Shown: in pieces, positions 1 through 10,207 of the stretch
How the letters are laid out: the number at the start of each line of letters is the position of its first letter
Position numbering within the stretch: position 1 is the first letter of the stretch
DNA from: Floccularia luteovirens
Taxonomy: Eukaryota > Basidiomycota > Agaricomycetes > Agaricales > Squamanitaceae
DNA: 64,000 nt
Assembly: GCA_009739215.1 (NCBI GenBank)
Contig: VSJF01000002.1
Span: forward strand, 868,001-932,000
Direction of reading: 5' to 3'
Notes under the pieces: generated by a model
The model's database searches: none
What the model was told of the DNA's origin: nothing
What the model saw: only the letters and a program-made list of their open reading frames with translations
Program-made: the position numbers and the translations under genes

Positions 1-369
1 TAGAAGAAGTTAAAGAGTGTAAATGTAGGTTAACGTTACGTTGTATGTATAATTTGCAGGCTTGATGTCAGCATAGGTTTAGTGAGAGTAGTAAATATTA
101 CAGTAGCGTGTCAATTCAATTGCCCAGGACATGTGGTCGTTGATCCGAATAATAACCTTTATTTCTTCACTCCAAGACGATGGCCACACACTCTCATTTC
201 TCTATAATCACAAAGGGCTTATGCCACAGTCAATTGTTAATGAATGAAAGCACTGCCTAGGCCTGCTTGCCAACACGTTTTCAGATGTATATTCGCCCAT
301 TGAGCCTTGTGTGTTGTTCACAACAAGTTGGGTGCCACCATTTCTAGCTTGGTGGTTAAACTTCACTCG
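1..369. other. upstream region, no gene seen
   Basis: I see no convincing gene here. The stretch leads into the BTB gene that follows and probably holds its promoter and 5' UTR. An in-frame ATG at 307 would lengthen that protein by 21 residues; I did not choose it because the added residues look unlike the family. Confidence 0.4.
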
Positions 370-1240
370 ATGCCCGCTCTACTATCCCAGACAGAGCCCT
401 CAGTCGTTCGTACAGAGATACAGAACGACAAAGTCTTTCAACAGCCGGCTGGAAGGCCATGCAAGCATGAGGAATACTATATGCCAGATGGAACAATTGT
501 TATAAAAGTGAGTATACTCCTCGCAGCAATCAAATTGTCTCAAACGACTTATCAGGTAGAAAATACGCTCTTCAAACTTGATTTATCTGTACTTCACAAA
601 GAATCCGAAATACTACGACTAATCGTCCCGCCGGTATATTCTGGTTCGACAAAATTACTCATTTTCAGCGACGAACGGCCTTTCGTCCTTCACGAAGTCA
701 CTGTCACTGATTTCGTGCGCTTGCTCTGGGTGATTTTTACCTCGTACGTTCTTCAATAGTCAAAATGCGAATGTCAATCTTGACCTAGGTTCTGACATCT
801 TTAGCGACATATCGCCGAGGCAACCAATTACAGTTGAGGAGTGGCTCTCCGTTCTCAAACTTGCCACTCGTTTCCAGATGGAAGCCGTCCGTTCGCTTGC
901 TGCTGCGCGCTTACACACTCTGCCTGTGGATCCTGTAAGAAAGGTAGCTATATGGGACGAATATAAGCTCGATCCAAATCTTCTCATTTCTTCATATGTT
1001 GCTCTATGTCTACGTGCAGAACCACTCACACTGGGTATGACCATGAGCTTAGGATTGAAAAAGTTCACACAGGTAGCTGCTGCAAGGGACATCTATCGGC
1101 AGCGGATAGGACATAGAGAAGGGTGTTGCATGAATGAAGTAGGAAAGGGAAAACGGGAGATCGCGGAGGAGATTGTAACAATGGTTTTTGCAACTCCAAA
1201 AATTAATGTAAAACATAAGAAGCCACCAATTCGTTTATAA
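370..1240 (+). CDS. BTB/POZ domain protein
   Basis: Predicted BTB/POZ protein of the kind expanded in Agaricomycetes; such domains mediate dimerisation and often link substrates to cullin-3 ligases, but the role of this one is unknown. The sequence shows the BTB pattern: a short N-terminus, EEYYMPDGTIVIKV, then VENTLFKLDLSVLHKES (the A1-B3 core), FSDERPFVLHEV, and a helical part with TVEEWLSVLKLATRFQMEAV. The C-terminal half has LLISSYVALCLRAEPLTL, typical of these fungal proteins. Two introns are inferred, 508-555 and 744-804; the second restores the frame between FTS and DISPRQ. The start at 370 is preferred, but an in-frame ATG lies at 307. The C-terminus could end slightly differently if there is a further intron. 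Confidence 0.75.
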
Positions 1241-1364
1241 TATTCTGATGTTCCGAGTGTATATCCTCCTCTGGGAGACAGGAATGTGATACTTTCAAAT
1301 GATTTTTCCCTCATGAGAGCTAAGTATGAGTTGAGTGGTGGTAAACTCTACGCGATAGTTACAT

Positions 1365-2406
1365 TTAGCCCCTTTTAAGCCGTACAAGCCAGTCACCCAA
1401 TATTTGAAACGTTCCGAGGCGGACAGGATGCACTACTTCTTTAATAAACGCGCTCGATCCTGTAACCTCTCCCACCTGCGGTTTGGACCATCTCCTTACA
1501 GAATTAACCAACTTTGTCTCAAACCAGCGCATGACCATTGACTCTCGTTCCCATACACCCGTTGTCAAAATTGCGAGCGGTCCGTTTACACCCGCCCCGG
1601 ATTCCTGTAAGGTCTCTCTTTCGGTGGTCACCGTCCCGTCTTTTTCAAAAGCACATGACAGTGTCATTTTGAAGAAGCCACGCGAGTCTTTCTGGTTGCG
1701 CAACCGCAAGCGATTCGCTAGTACCACATCCGTGAAAACACGGTCCCCTATGATGATAAGTTCGTTGGGATAGATGGGGGATTTTAAAGAAGAGAAATAT
1801 GATTGAATGGAGGATATGCAGGAGTATGCAGGTTTGAATGATGCATGTTGTAGTACGGGTGCTTGGAGGTGGTAAGATACAGATTCAGACTTCGCGGGAA
1901 TATCAGCATTGCATGGAGGTAGGAGATGATTAAACGCACTTGTATGCCACCTGCATCGAGATACGTGCCTGCAGAGTTACTGACGATGAGGACGTTTCCA
2001 TCTCCAAACGTTTCTCGGCATTGGTTCCATGCATCCTGTCGACATATGAAGATGGTACGGTTAAAATACTGGGAGGTATGTTTACCTGTAGTTCGAGAAC
2101 GAGTGTGTCTTTGTGTGGTAATGTCTGCCAATAATAATTTCAGCTATAGTTGTGAAACCCAAACCTCCTTTGATGGAGACAAACCAAGCAATTATCTTTG
2201 TCAAATACAGCACCACGGTACCCAGCCCTGCGAAGCGCTTGAAAATCAATATGGCGAATATCTTTCTAAGTGGATAGGGTGAGAGGACGGCATAAACTAT
2301 GAGGAATAGAGCCAATGCTACCTTTCACAATCAGACCGGGCAGAACCAGCCGGGGGTGTATTAGAAGTTGGAAAGGAACAAGAATACCAGGAATATTGAG
2401 AGGCAT
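1365..2406 (-). CDS. GEP4: mitochondrial PGP phosphatase (GEP4 family)
   Basis: HAD-type phosphatidylglycerophosphate phosphatase. In yeast Gep4 removes the phosphate from PGP at the mitochondrial inner membrane, a step toward cardiolipin. It starts MPLNIPGILVPFQLL, the family N-terminus. The next exon gives DIRHIDFQALRRAGYRG followed by AVFDKDNCL, the DxD nucleophile motif. Then come DAWNQCRETFGDGNVLIVSNSAG, in which the SNSAG serine is HAD motif II, GDRVFTDVVLANRLRLRN (motif IV), and GPLAILTTGVWERESMVMRW. About six exons are needed; the frame stays open through all of them once GT-AG introns are removed, so the gene looks intact. It is divergent from clathrin light chain, with 196 bases between start codons. 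Confidence 0.9.
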
Positions 2407-2602
2407 CTTTCTAGGGACGGGGTTGTCGTTCAGAGGTCGTTGGAGCACATACGATACTTGAACGGTGTATTTTTGTTTTACCCAAATTTGAAAACATGAT
2501 TTACAAGTCCAAGTTCCCACGGTGTCGTAACCAAATTGCGACCGCAAACTTGACAAGTCACATATACTCGACCCCGTTCCGCAGATCACTAACGTTTCAA
2601 CA
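2407..2602. promoter_or_regulatory. shared promoter region of GEP4 and CLC1
   Basis: The 196 bases between two divergent start codons must hold the promoters and 5' leaders of both genes. No named element is claimed. Confidence 0.5.
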
Positions 2603-3651
2603 ATGAGCGACTTTCTCTCTCGCGAAACCGACCTTATGGGTGGAGACTTCTCCTCTTCACTTGGCGAAGGGCAACATGGAGGAGATGATATCGACTTTGA
2701 GCGTGCTGCGTCTGCTTTCCCCGATATATCACTCGATGGTATGGGGGATATCCCTGCTCCATCTGCACCCCCAGCTGCAGGTCACGCAAACAGTGGTTTC
2801 TCTTTCGATGATTTTGACAGTCCACCCAAAAAAACGGTGAAGGTCACTGGGGATGATGAGTTGGAGAAGTTTGAAAATGAATTTCCTGATATTGATGTTG
2901 GCCGGGTGAGTTTCAACTTTTCCTATGATTCTTTGGTTGAGGCTACTGTGATGAGTGGTCTCCTAAATATGAAAACCTGCCAACTTATTACAAATCCTTG
3001 TGTTGTCCTGTCGGAACATACTCATATGTTCTCTTTTAGACCATCTCACCGCCTCAACAGTCCTACACCTCCACTTTCGCTCCACGTCCTCAAGCCCTCT
3101 GCATTTTCATCTACCCCAATTTTGAACCAAACTATCCCTGAAGATGAACCACAAGTTATCAAGTAATTATTTCACTCTTTACAAACTGCAGCAACACCTG
3201 CATTCTGACCACACCCCCAAATCAGGGATTGGCGCGAGAAACAGCAGGCTGAGATCAAAGCACGTGAAGAAGCCTCGAAAGCGCGCCGCCAGGAGACTAT
3301 CTCCAGAGCAGAGCGTGCCATAGATGATTTCTACGAGGAATACAAAACGAAAAAAGAGAGGAATATTAGAGAAAACAAGTATGTGTCTTTGTCTCCGCCA
3401 TTGTACAACTACTGAATTCATTTTGCTTGTAAATTAGGGATCAGGAGGCTGAGTACCTCAGCAGTCTTTCGGATTCCCTTGCAGCAGGTACAACTTGGCA
3501 ACGTATCAGTGATCTTGTGGAGTTGCAGAACTCGCAAAGTAAAACAATTGCACGAACAGGTGCAGGCACTACCGACTTGACGCGTTTCAAGGAAGTATTG
3601 CTTCGCTTGAAGAGGGAGGGTGATGCTGCTCCAGGAGCCGCTGGGTATTGA
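2603..3651 (+). CDS. CLC1: clathrin light chain, with apparent one-base frameshift
   Basis: Clathrin light chain binds the clathrin heavy chain on coated vesicles and regulates triskelion assembly. Exon 1 (2603-2905) encodes an acidic N-terminus with ELEKFENEFPDID. Exon 3 (3226-3378) has REKQQAEIKAREEASKARRQ and RAERAIDDFYEEY, the heavy-chain-binding coiled coil. Exon 4 (3438-3651) has GTTWQRISDLVELQNSQSKT and ends PGAAGY, the family end. Exon 2 (3040-3162) is odd. Its first half reads SPPQQSYTSTFAPRPQ in phase with exon 1, but the conserved PSAFSSTPILNQ and EDEPQVI that follow are in another frame. Exon 2 is 123 bases where 122 would keep phase, so one base is in excess near 3090-3094. Read literally, translation stops near 3137, before the heavy-chain-binding region. 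Confidence 0.85.
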
Positions 3652-3829
3652 GGTGGCCAACTTTTTTACTTAGATGTGTCGTATAATAGCTTGTATAGGA
3701 TTATACCTTTACTTAAAGTATTGCTCTGGATTTCCTTGAGACCAAAATCCCTGAGATTGATTATTGGATGGAACAGTAATATGCATGACAAATGTTGCAA
3801 TTCAACTTTGACAGGACCCGAGCCCGGTT

Positions 3830-5106
3830 TCACATTTTCGATGCGAGAGCATTAGCATCAGATTGTGGGTTTGTCTTCTGCTGCAGTCGAGATTCAACAA
3901 ATGAGATAACTTCTTCCGCTAATTGTTCCTTCACACCATTTGGCTCGTGCTGTAACTCATGGAACCCGTCCTATATATAAAATGAATATCGTGAGTGAGT
4001 GTGGTGGCATGGACACGGACCGGGATGAGGATGATTTTCTTGGTGTCTGCGACTATCTTGTCGTGGAATTGTTGTGAAGCTATATGTGACGTAACCTTAC
4101 AGGGAAATTAGATTTGAAGCTTGCGCAACGATGTAAATGAAATAACCTTGTCGCCGGTCCCATGAACTAGGAGTAGCTGAAAGGTCTAAATGAGATTTAT
4201 GAAATGAAATGACGGCAGGCTGGCGTACTGATAAAGACTTCGGCCATTGTAGATGATAAGACTTCAGAAGTGCTTCTCCCTGGGTTTTCCGTCAATGCCA
4301 TGTGAAGAATGTAGTCTCGATTCGTATTACCTGAGTGAACATATCGTGAATACCCCGAAGAGATCCTGACCGTTTAATGAGTGGATCTTTCATATATGCG
4401 TCATTAGCTGCATTATCATGGGATAGATCCTATATTCAAGCAAAGAGTCAGGTTACATATTCATTAGAAGGTTATGTATACTAACTGAAGGGACAACTTC
4501 AGCAGGTATAAGCATAGTAGGTGCGAGTATGCTGAGCTTTCCCCCAATCCACTTCATTAATTTTGGTGCTGGAGTTGTCTGCCTAATTAGTGGGCTGGTA
4601 GATATAACCCCTGCTAGTGCAGATATATGTGCACTGTAGGATGAATTATTCCCTTGCGATGCAAAGCCCAATACTTCGGCACCACCCTGTTTAAAACAGT
4701 TTATTCAATAACAATCCGCTGGAGAGAAATTGGGGCTTGCCATAGAATGTCCCATCAAGAATATAGGAATACCCGTAAATGTTGACTTGGCATGATCCAC
4801 AGCCCATGCGATATCTTTCATCTGTTCGACCCATGTTGTCTTGCCATATGCACTGCTGGGACTCTTCTTCCCCGACGTGTCCTGTGCAGTAAGTCCGAAC
4901 CCGCGTTGGTCAAGGGCAAATACGCCGATGCCACGTTCCGCGAGGATAGGGTGGAAATGCGTGTATCTCCCAACGTGCTCTGCAAACCCATGGATAAATA
5001 CTATAACGGCTTTGGCTGTGCCGGTTGGCGTGTATGTCCGGGTGTAAAATCGAGTCGCACATGGACCTTCCAGCCAAGTCTCGGCATAGGGTGCTACAGA
5101 AGACAT
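3830..5106 (-). CDS. monoacylglycerol lipase-like serine hydrolase
   Basis: Alpha/beta hydrolase resembling monoacylglycerol lipases (MGLL/Yju3 family), which cleave monoglycerides to glycerol and fatty acid. Visible are VIVFIHGFAEHVGRYTHF (HG motif), FALDQRGFGLT, and the nucleophile elbow FLMGHSM followed by GG in the next exon (GxSxG). An aspartate/histidine-bearing C-terminus reads GFHELQHEPN near the end. The protein stops after KTNPQSDANALASKM. The intron that splits the GxSxG motif (4687-4740) begins GCAAGC and ends AG: a GC-AG intron. The start at 5106 (MSSVAPYAETWLEG) fits the family; an in-frame ATG at 5175 would add 23 basic residues that could be a targeting extension. The gene is divergent from the ABC transporter at 5603. 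Confidence 0.85.
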
Positions 5107-5175
5107 TGTATGTATTCTCAGGCTTTTCTGTCGCGAATTTGATGGGATGAGACGGAGGCAGTAACGTGAAAGCAT

Positions 5176-5602
5176 TCTACTTAAGTATGAAGGAGGTTAT
5201 AGTATCACGTGACTTACCTTTGTCTCATGGTCTTTGTGGTGTTTGGCAACGTCGTCCATACCAAGCAAATACCCGGACCCTGCCACGGGTAACTCTATTT
5301 CTATGCTAAAAGTACTTTCAGAGCAGACATAGAAAAAGACTGATCTGTCCTTGCAACGCAGAATTTGCGGACTGAATGTACTCTGAGTATGAACATTGAG
5401 TTGCGATAAGATAAGATTTAGCTACAGAACACGTGCCGACGCTTTCGTCATCAAATTGGGATCTGCACTTGTTAATAAACTCTTTGACTTCCTTCTCGGG
5501 TTTCTTTCCCAATCCTTCCCAGCTCCCCTACCCCTTCCACCCCAACCTCTAGACCCCTCAGACATTGCATACCCCCTTTCTTTCAGACGCCCCCACTAAA
5601 GG
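5176..5602. promoter_or_regulatory. divergent promoter region with two CACGTG boxes
   Basis: This is the intergenic region between the lipase-like gene and the MDL1-like gene. It contains two palindromic CACGTG hexamers at 5206-5211 and 5430-5435, the core bound by many fungal bHLH factors. Whether either is used is unknown. Confidence 0.35.
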
Positions 5603-8522
5603 ATGCTGGGAATTTGGGCCCGGGGATTCTTGAGACCGCCCGCCTTAAACCCTCGCTGCGTTGGGTCCGCATTCTCTCATGGCTCCGGTAGGACACGTAT
5701 ATTAACGCGTCTATATGCCTCGTATCCCTCAAAAACCTCTCTATTACACGACTTTCGTCCATTACTATGCTCGGGGTGGCCACGATCCAATGTATTTCCA
5801 AAACTCCAAAAACCTTATTCCACTCCTTCCATTTCTCCCAAACAAAAACAGTCTATAGTTTCTCGCATCCTTCCTTCAAGTATCGCTAGCAAAGCGCCTC
5901 AAAGTGTATCATCCTTAGGCAAAATTGCCGCGCTCGCGAAACCTGAGAGGAAACCTCTGCTAATAGCTATTGGGTTGTTACTAATGTCTTCTGCAGTCTC
6001 GATGAGTGTCCCATTCACAATCGGCAAGCTTATCGATTTTTTCTCGTCTACTGAGCCAGTAAGTCGATATGTGCAATGTTCCTCAACACGAGTTCAACCT
6101 TCTGTAGAAAATTCCTTTCGGACTTGGTATCTGGGAAGCGTCTGGTGCTTTACTATTGCTGTTTACAGTTGGTGCCGCCGCCAATGCTGGCCGAGCTATG
6201 CTTATGAGGCTTGCAGGTGAGAAACAGGCTTAATTTCGGCTACGACGCGATTTCAACATGTATTATGAACTTTTAATTGATCGATTGACAGGTCAAAGAA
6301 TTGTTGCCCGACTACGTGAGCAAACATATTCTGCTTCTCTCAAGCAAGAGGTAGAATTTGTGGAGCGTGGAGAGGGTGATGTTCTCAGTCGTCTGAGCGT
6401 TGACACGAGCATTGTGGGAGAAAGGTCTGTCCGACGAACTCGGAAGCTTAGATCAATACCGAATTAATTTGTATAGCGTGACACAGAACCTGTCGGATGG
6501 ACTACGGGCTGTTGTTATGTCGTCAGTTGGCTGCAAGTCGCTATTCTTTGCTACTATTTCTATTGCCTAGTGCTAAGTATTCCATTTCAAGTGGGCGCCA
6601 TGTTTTACACTTCTCCAACTCTTACAATGCTCATGCTGGCTATTGTGCCCCCTGTGTCGCTGGGTGCAGTACGTGGTGTCGTCTTTCTAGAAGTCCTATA
6701 TTGATCTTTGACATAGGTTTTCTATGGTCGTTACTTGAAACAGCTGTCCAATAAAACGCAAGAGGCAATGGGTGAAATGACAAAGGTCGCATATATGGGC
6801 TACTGATTATTAAGTTACGATGACTGAATATTTTCTAGGTTGCGACGGAGTCTCTTTCTGCGCTACGTACGGTTCAGGCATACAACGCCATCCCTCAAGA
6901 GGAGCAGAAATTTCATGAAAGGATCCTCGACGTTTTGAAACTACAAAGAAAGGAAGCCGTCGCAAGTGGTATATTCTTCGGTAGCACTGGCTGGAGTGGG
7001 AACGTGACATTATTGGGACTCTTAGGATATGGTTTGTGAAAGCAGCCATATGGTTACTGGAATCTAACCTTACGATTTCGTTAGGTGGAACACTGGTATC
7101 CCGTGGCGAAATATCTGTTGGTGACCTGACAAGCCTTTTGCTTTATACAGTCTATGTTGGTAATGGCTTGCAAATGCTCACGTAGGTATCTCTTAACTTC
7201 TTCTGTCATTTAACTCAAATATGGTCCTTATTAGATCCTTCTTTGTGAATGACGATTAGATTAATATTGCTTTTTTGTTTACTTATATTTCCTCCTCTTA
7301 GACGTCTATTATGCGTGGAATAGGTGCAGGAACGCGTGTTTTCGAGGTCCTCGATAGGTCACCAGTCATTCCATATGCAACTGGCCAAGATGTCGATTCA
7401 AATCGTCGGGGTATTATCAAATTTGAACGTGTTCAATTCCAATATCCTAGCAGAAAAGGTGTAGAGGTTCTCAAGGACCTTAATCTGGAACTTGGTGTGG
7501 GCGAAAGCTTGGCAATCGTGTAAGTCTGACAACTTTGTTGTGAATAATTCTGATACGTCGTCATAAGAGGAGAAAGTGGTGGGGGAAAGTCTTCCATTCA
7601 TGCGCTTTTGCTACGATACTATGACCCAATCCAGGGGAAAATTAGTTTTGATGGACAAGGTATTCACCTCGCTTGGTTCCTATCACAAATAAGTTATAAT
7701 ATCTACTTCACAGATATCCGAGAATTCTCAACTACGTCATGGCGTCAAATTATTGGGGTTGTTCCACAAGACCCAGTTTTGTTTACTGGCACAATCGCGT
7801 CTAATATTGCTTTTGGATATCCTGATGCTACCAGAGAGCAGATTGAGGACGCAGCAAGGGAAGCAAACTGTGAGTTTATTTGGGGGATGCCAAAAGGTTT
7901 CGACACAGAAAGTCAGTACTCTGTATTCACGTTCAGAAAATTTTCAATAACTGGAAACAGTCAGTCGGTTGAGCTTGAGTGGTGGGCAAAGACAACGCCT
8001 TGCTATTGCGCGGGCCCTACTGAAAAAACCTGCCATTCTTGCTTTGGATGAGGCTACCAGTTCCTTAGACGCCACGTCAGAACGAAGGGTGACTGGTGAC
8101 ACATACCTATTTCCCGTTCTGTACTGATCACAATTGTTTAATAATAGGTGAACGATGCTGTGGATAAAATTCTGCGGTCGCGAAATACGACCTGCTTATT
8201 TGTTGCACATCGGTTATCAACAATAGCAAGAGCGGAACGCATTGTAGTACTTGAGGGTGGTCGAATAACGGAGTCTGGAACTTACCGGCAACTTGTACGT
8301 GATTAACTTCTTGACTGGTGACATAGTGATTGATTTGATGGACTCCTGAAGGTAAATCTTGAGGGCTCCAGATTCCGCGCGCTCATGGCGGCCCAACTGA
8401 CCGCAGCAGCTGGTGAGAAATCAGATGTACACGCTACATTACCAGAAAGTACACCAGCGTCAAAAACTGAGCATGTGAACACTATACAGCCTACACCTGT
8501 CACACCTACAGCTACCCCATAG
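5603..8522 (+). CDS. MDL1: mitochondrial half-size ABC transporter (MDL1/ABCB10 type)
   Basis: Half-size ABC transporter of the inner mitochondrial membrane; yeast Mdl1 exports peptides from the matrix. The N-terminus is long, basic and Ser-rich, as for a mitochondrial presequence. The membrane domain begins [20 protein letters not shown] and [12 protein letters not shown] and continues over several exons. The nucleotide-binding domain shows Walker [10 protein letters not shown] (split by an intron), Q-loop [20 protein letters not shown], signature [16 protein letters not shown], Walker [13 protein letters not shown] and H-loop [12 protein letters not shown]. About ten exons join in frame. 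The intron at 6533-6591 starts GCAAGT and ends AAG, so it is a GC-AG intron; it is needed to give [14 protein letters not shown] Pro/Thr-rich tail ends at 8522. MDL1 is preferred to ATM1 from the N-terminal part of the membrane domain. Confidence 0.85.
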
Positions 8523-8748
8523 ACTATATTTGGCGATATTTAAGGCCAAACCGGACCTTGTACGTATATCTACATACGCAGCTGCTAATTTACCGTGTAC
8601 CCCGCTTACGCCACAATACTACTTATATGCATCCATTCTGAGATTGATTCACCTCCCACGCGTTCACCACATGCCTATGACGTTATATGCATAGCCTCGC
8701 TCCACTTTCCAGCTGTAAACCTCACCTTTCTTCCTCATCCGCATAGTA

Positions 8749-9832
8749 ATGGAGCCTCTCATTTCAACAAATTTCAAGGCTACTCAGCACTCTCCAAACA
8801 TGAAACCGCCTCTCAAAGCTTTGGTTGTAAGTTACTCGAATGCAAAGTCCCGAAGTTATTCGACCTCTTTCCTTCCTAGTCAGAGGTCGATGCCCTACGG
8901 AACCATAACATCCAAAAGGCTTTACTTGAAGAAGAGATAGAGACTCCCCAAGCGCTTATCGAGTTCGTATGTCCATAATAAGGCGGCTGATTGTTGACAT
9001 TACAGTGCATAGGTTAAGACAGCAGATGATTGATCAAGACAGAAGAAATAGAGAGGGAATCGAGGAGATTCAGTGTACATCATCAATGTTTTGCGAGATC
9101 TTCCACTAATTCAAACGACCTTCCCAAGTGATACTTGATAACTTGTTACAAGACAAGGTTATAGACAGCTTAAAGAAAGAAGGTAACAAGAACAAATGCA
9201 TTTACCAAATACTCACTCGATTTCAAACCTAGTCGAGGCAGAAGTAGCGAATCAAATTGACATAATGGTGCAAGAACAAGTCGCGCTCTGCTTGAAGTCC
9301 CACATTCCACAGGAGCTTCAGGATGACGTTTCTAATAACAGACGCGAGCTAGAACGGGTCAGACTCGAGCTACACAATTCGTTAGTTTCCCTCTTAGCCA
9401 CTATTATGTCTATCGTTGACTTTTGCCTGATAGGGAAAGCCGTCGCGCCAATTCCTCTCTTCGGTCCACAAACCCAGAAAAGCCTCTTTGCACTATATAC
9501 CGCCAAGACGGCGCTGTCAGCCCACTTTATCCCAAAGACCTGGGGAGCTTGTTCAATACGGATGGTGAGTGCAAGTGTTCCATCTAGAAGGTCCCACCCC
9601 CACCGCCATGTAACGTGTGTGTGTGCGTGCGCCTAGAAGAAGAAATTACCAACGCTGATGCAAAGCCCGTACGTGCGAGGCTCTCATGCGCGAATACGAA
9701 ATCCCCGACGTTAGCGACTTGAGAGATAGGAACTTGAATCGTTTCATGTTATTTTGTGGGGTCCGATATCAATTGGTGGTAATTATGTATTTCAATGAAT
9801 CCATCGAGATAAGATTGATAACCTGCTTATAA
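8749..9832 (+). CDS. conserved basidiomycete coiled-coil protein, function unknown
   Basis: I recognise the type as a short conserved basidiomycete protein without known function. In-frame exons give KALVSEVDALRNHNIQKALL, EEIETPQALIEF, a charged stretch ending EGIEEIQ, LILDNLLQDKVIDSLKKE, then VEAEVANQIDIMVQEQVALC and RRELERVRLELHNS (heptad-like, coiled coil). The C-terminus is SRRANSSLRSTNPEKPL, GAVSPLYPKDLGSLF, EALMREYEIPDVSDLRDR and NLNRFMLFCGVRYQLV. At first sight the reading frame jumps at three places, but each jump is removed by a GT-AG intron (for example one of 54 bases with branch point-like ACTAAT near 9105), so I read the gene as intact. The exon before 9010 and the last intron (about 9564-9665) have alternative acceptors. 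The last residues after YQLV look non-conserved. Confidence 0.65.
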
Positions 9833-9900
9833 CTAGGTCCGAAATTGACCGAGAATAAACAGTGTGGACGTTAGATGTAAATAAAATGAATGTAGATAAC

Positions 9901-9907
9901 AAAAAAA
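9901..9907 (-). terminator. RNA polymerase III terminator of tRNA-Tyr
   Basis: A run of seven T on the minus strand begins seven bases after the last tRNA base. This is the usual eukaryotic Pol III stop signal. Confidence 0.7.
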
Positions 9908-9914
9908 CTTGTTG

Positions 9915-10019
9915 TCCTTCGAACCGGGGTCGAACCAGTGACCTTGGGATTTCATACATAATAGTCTAACAGTTGTAACCGATTACAGTCCCACGCTCTT
10001 CCAACTGAGCTATCGAAGG
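9915..10019 (-). tRNA. tRNA-Tyr (anticodon GTA), intron-containing
   Basis: The minus strand folds as a complete nuclear tRNA. A 7-bp acceptor stem pairs CCTTCGA with TCGAAGG, with discriminator A. The D arm is GCTC/GAGC, the anticodon stem TGGGA/TCCCA with loop CTGTAAA once spliced, and the T arm ACTGG/CCGGT with loop TTCGACC. The anticodon is GTA (tyrosine). A 32-base intron (9951-9982) sits one base 3' of the anticodon, the canonical place cut by tRNA-splicing endonuclease; eukaryotic tRNA-Tyr genes nearly always carry one. The mature length is 73 bases before CCA addition. Confidence 0.95.
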
Positions 10020-10207
10020 CATCTACATGAGAAGATAAACATTCTGCGCAATATCTTAATTCCCTAGGTTCTCACATTGCTATTCATTCATTTATAGCTC
10101 TCGGCGATGGCACATGGACACAGAATACATTCACAACGCTTTATCAACCCGTCCGATGTGTGTCTACCCCCATAGTTGCTTTACCCCTCCTATCTCTCGC
10201 ATACACA

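Noticed and set aside
5107..5175. N-terminal extension of the lipase-like protein from an ATG at 5175
   Set aside because: Not excluded, but the Met at 5106 matches the usual family start and the extra residues are not conserved in my recollection.
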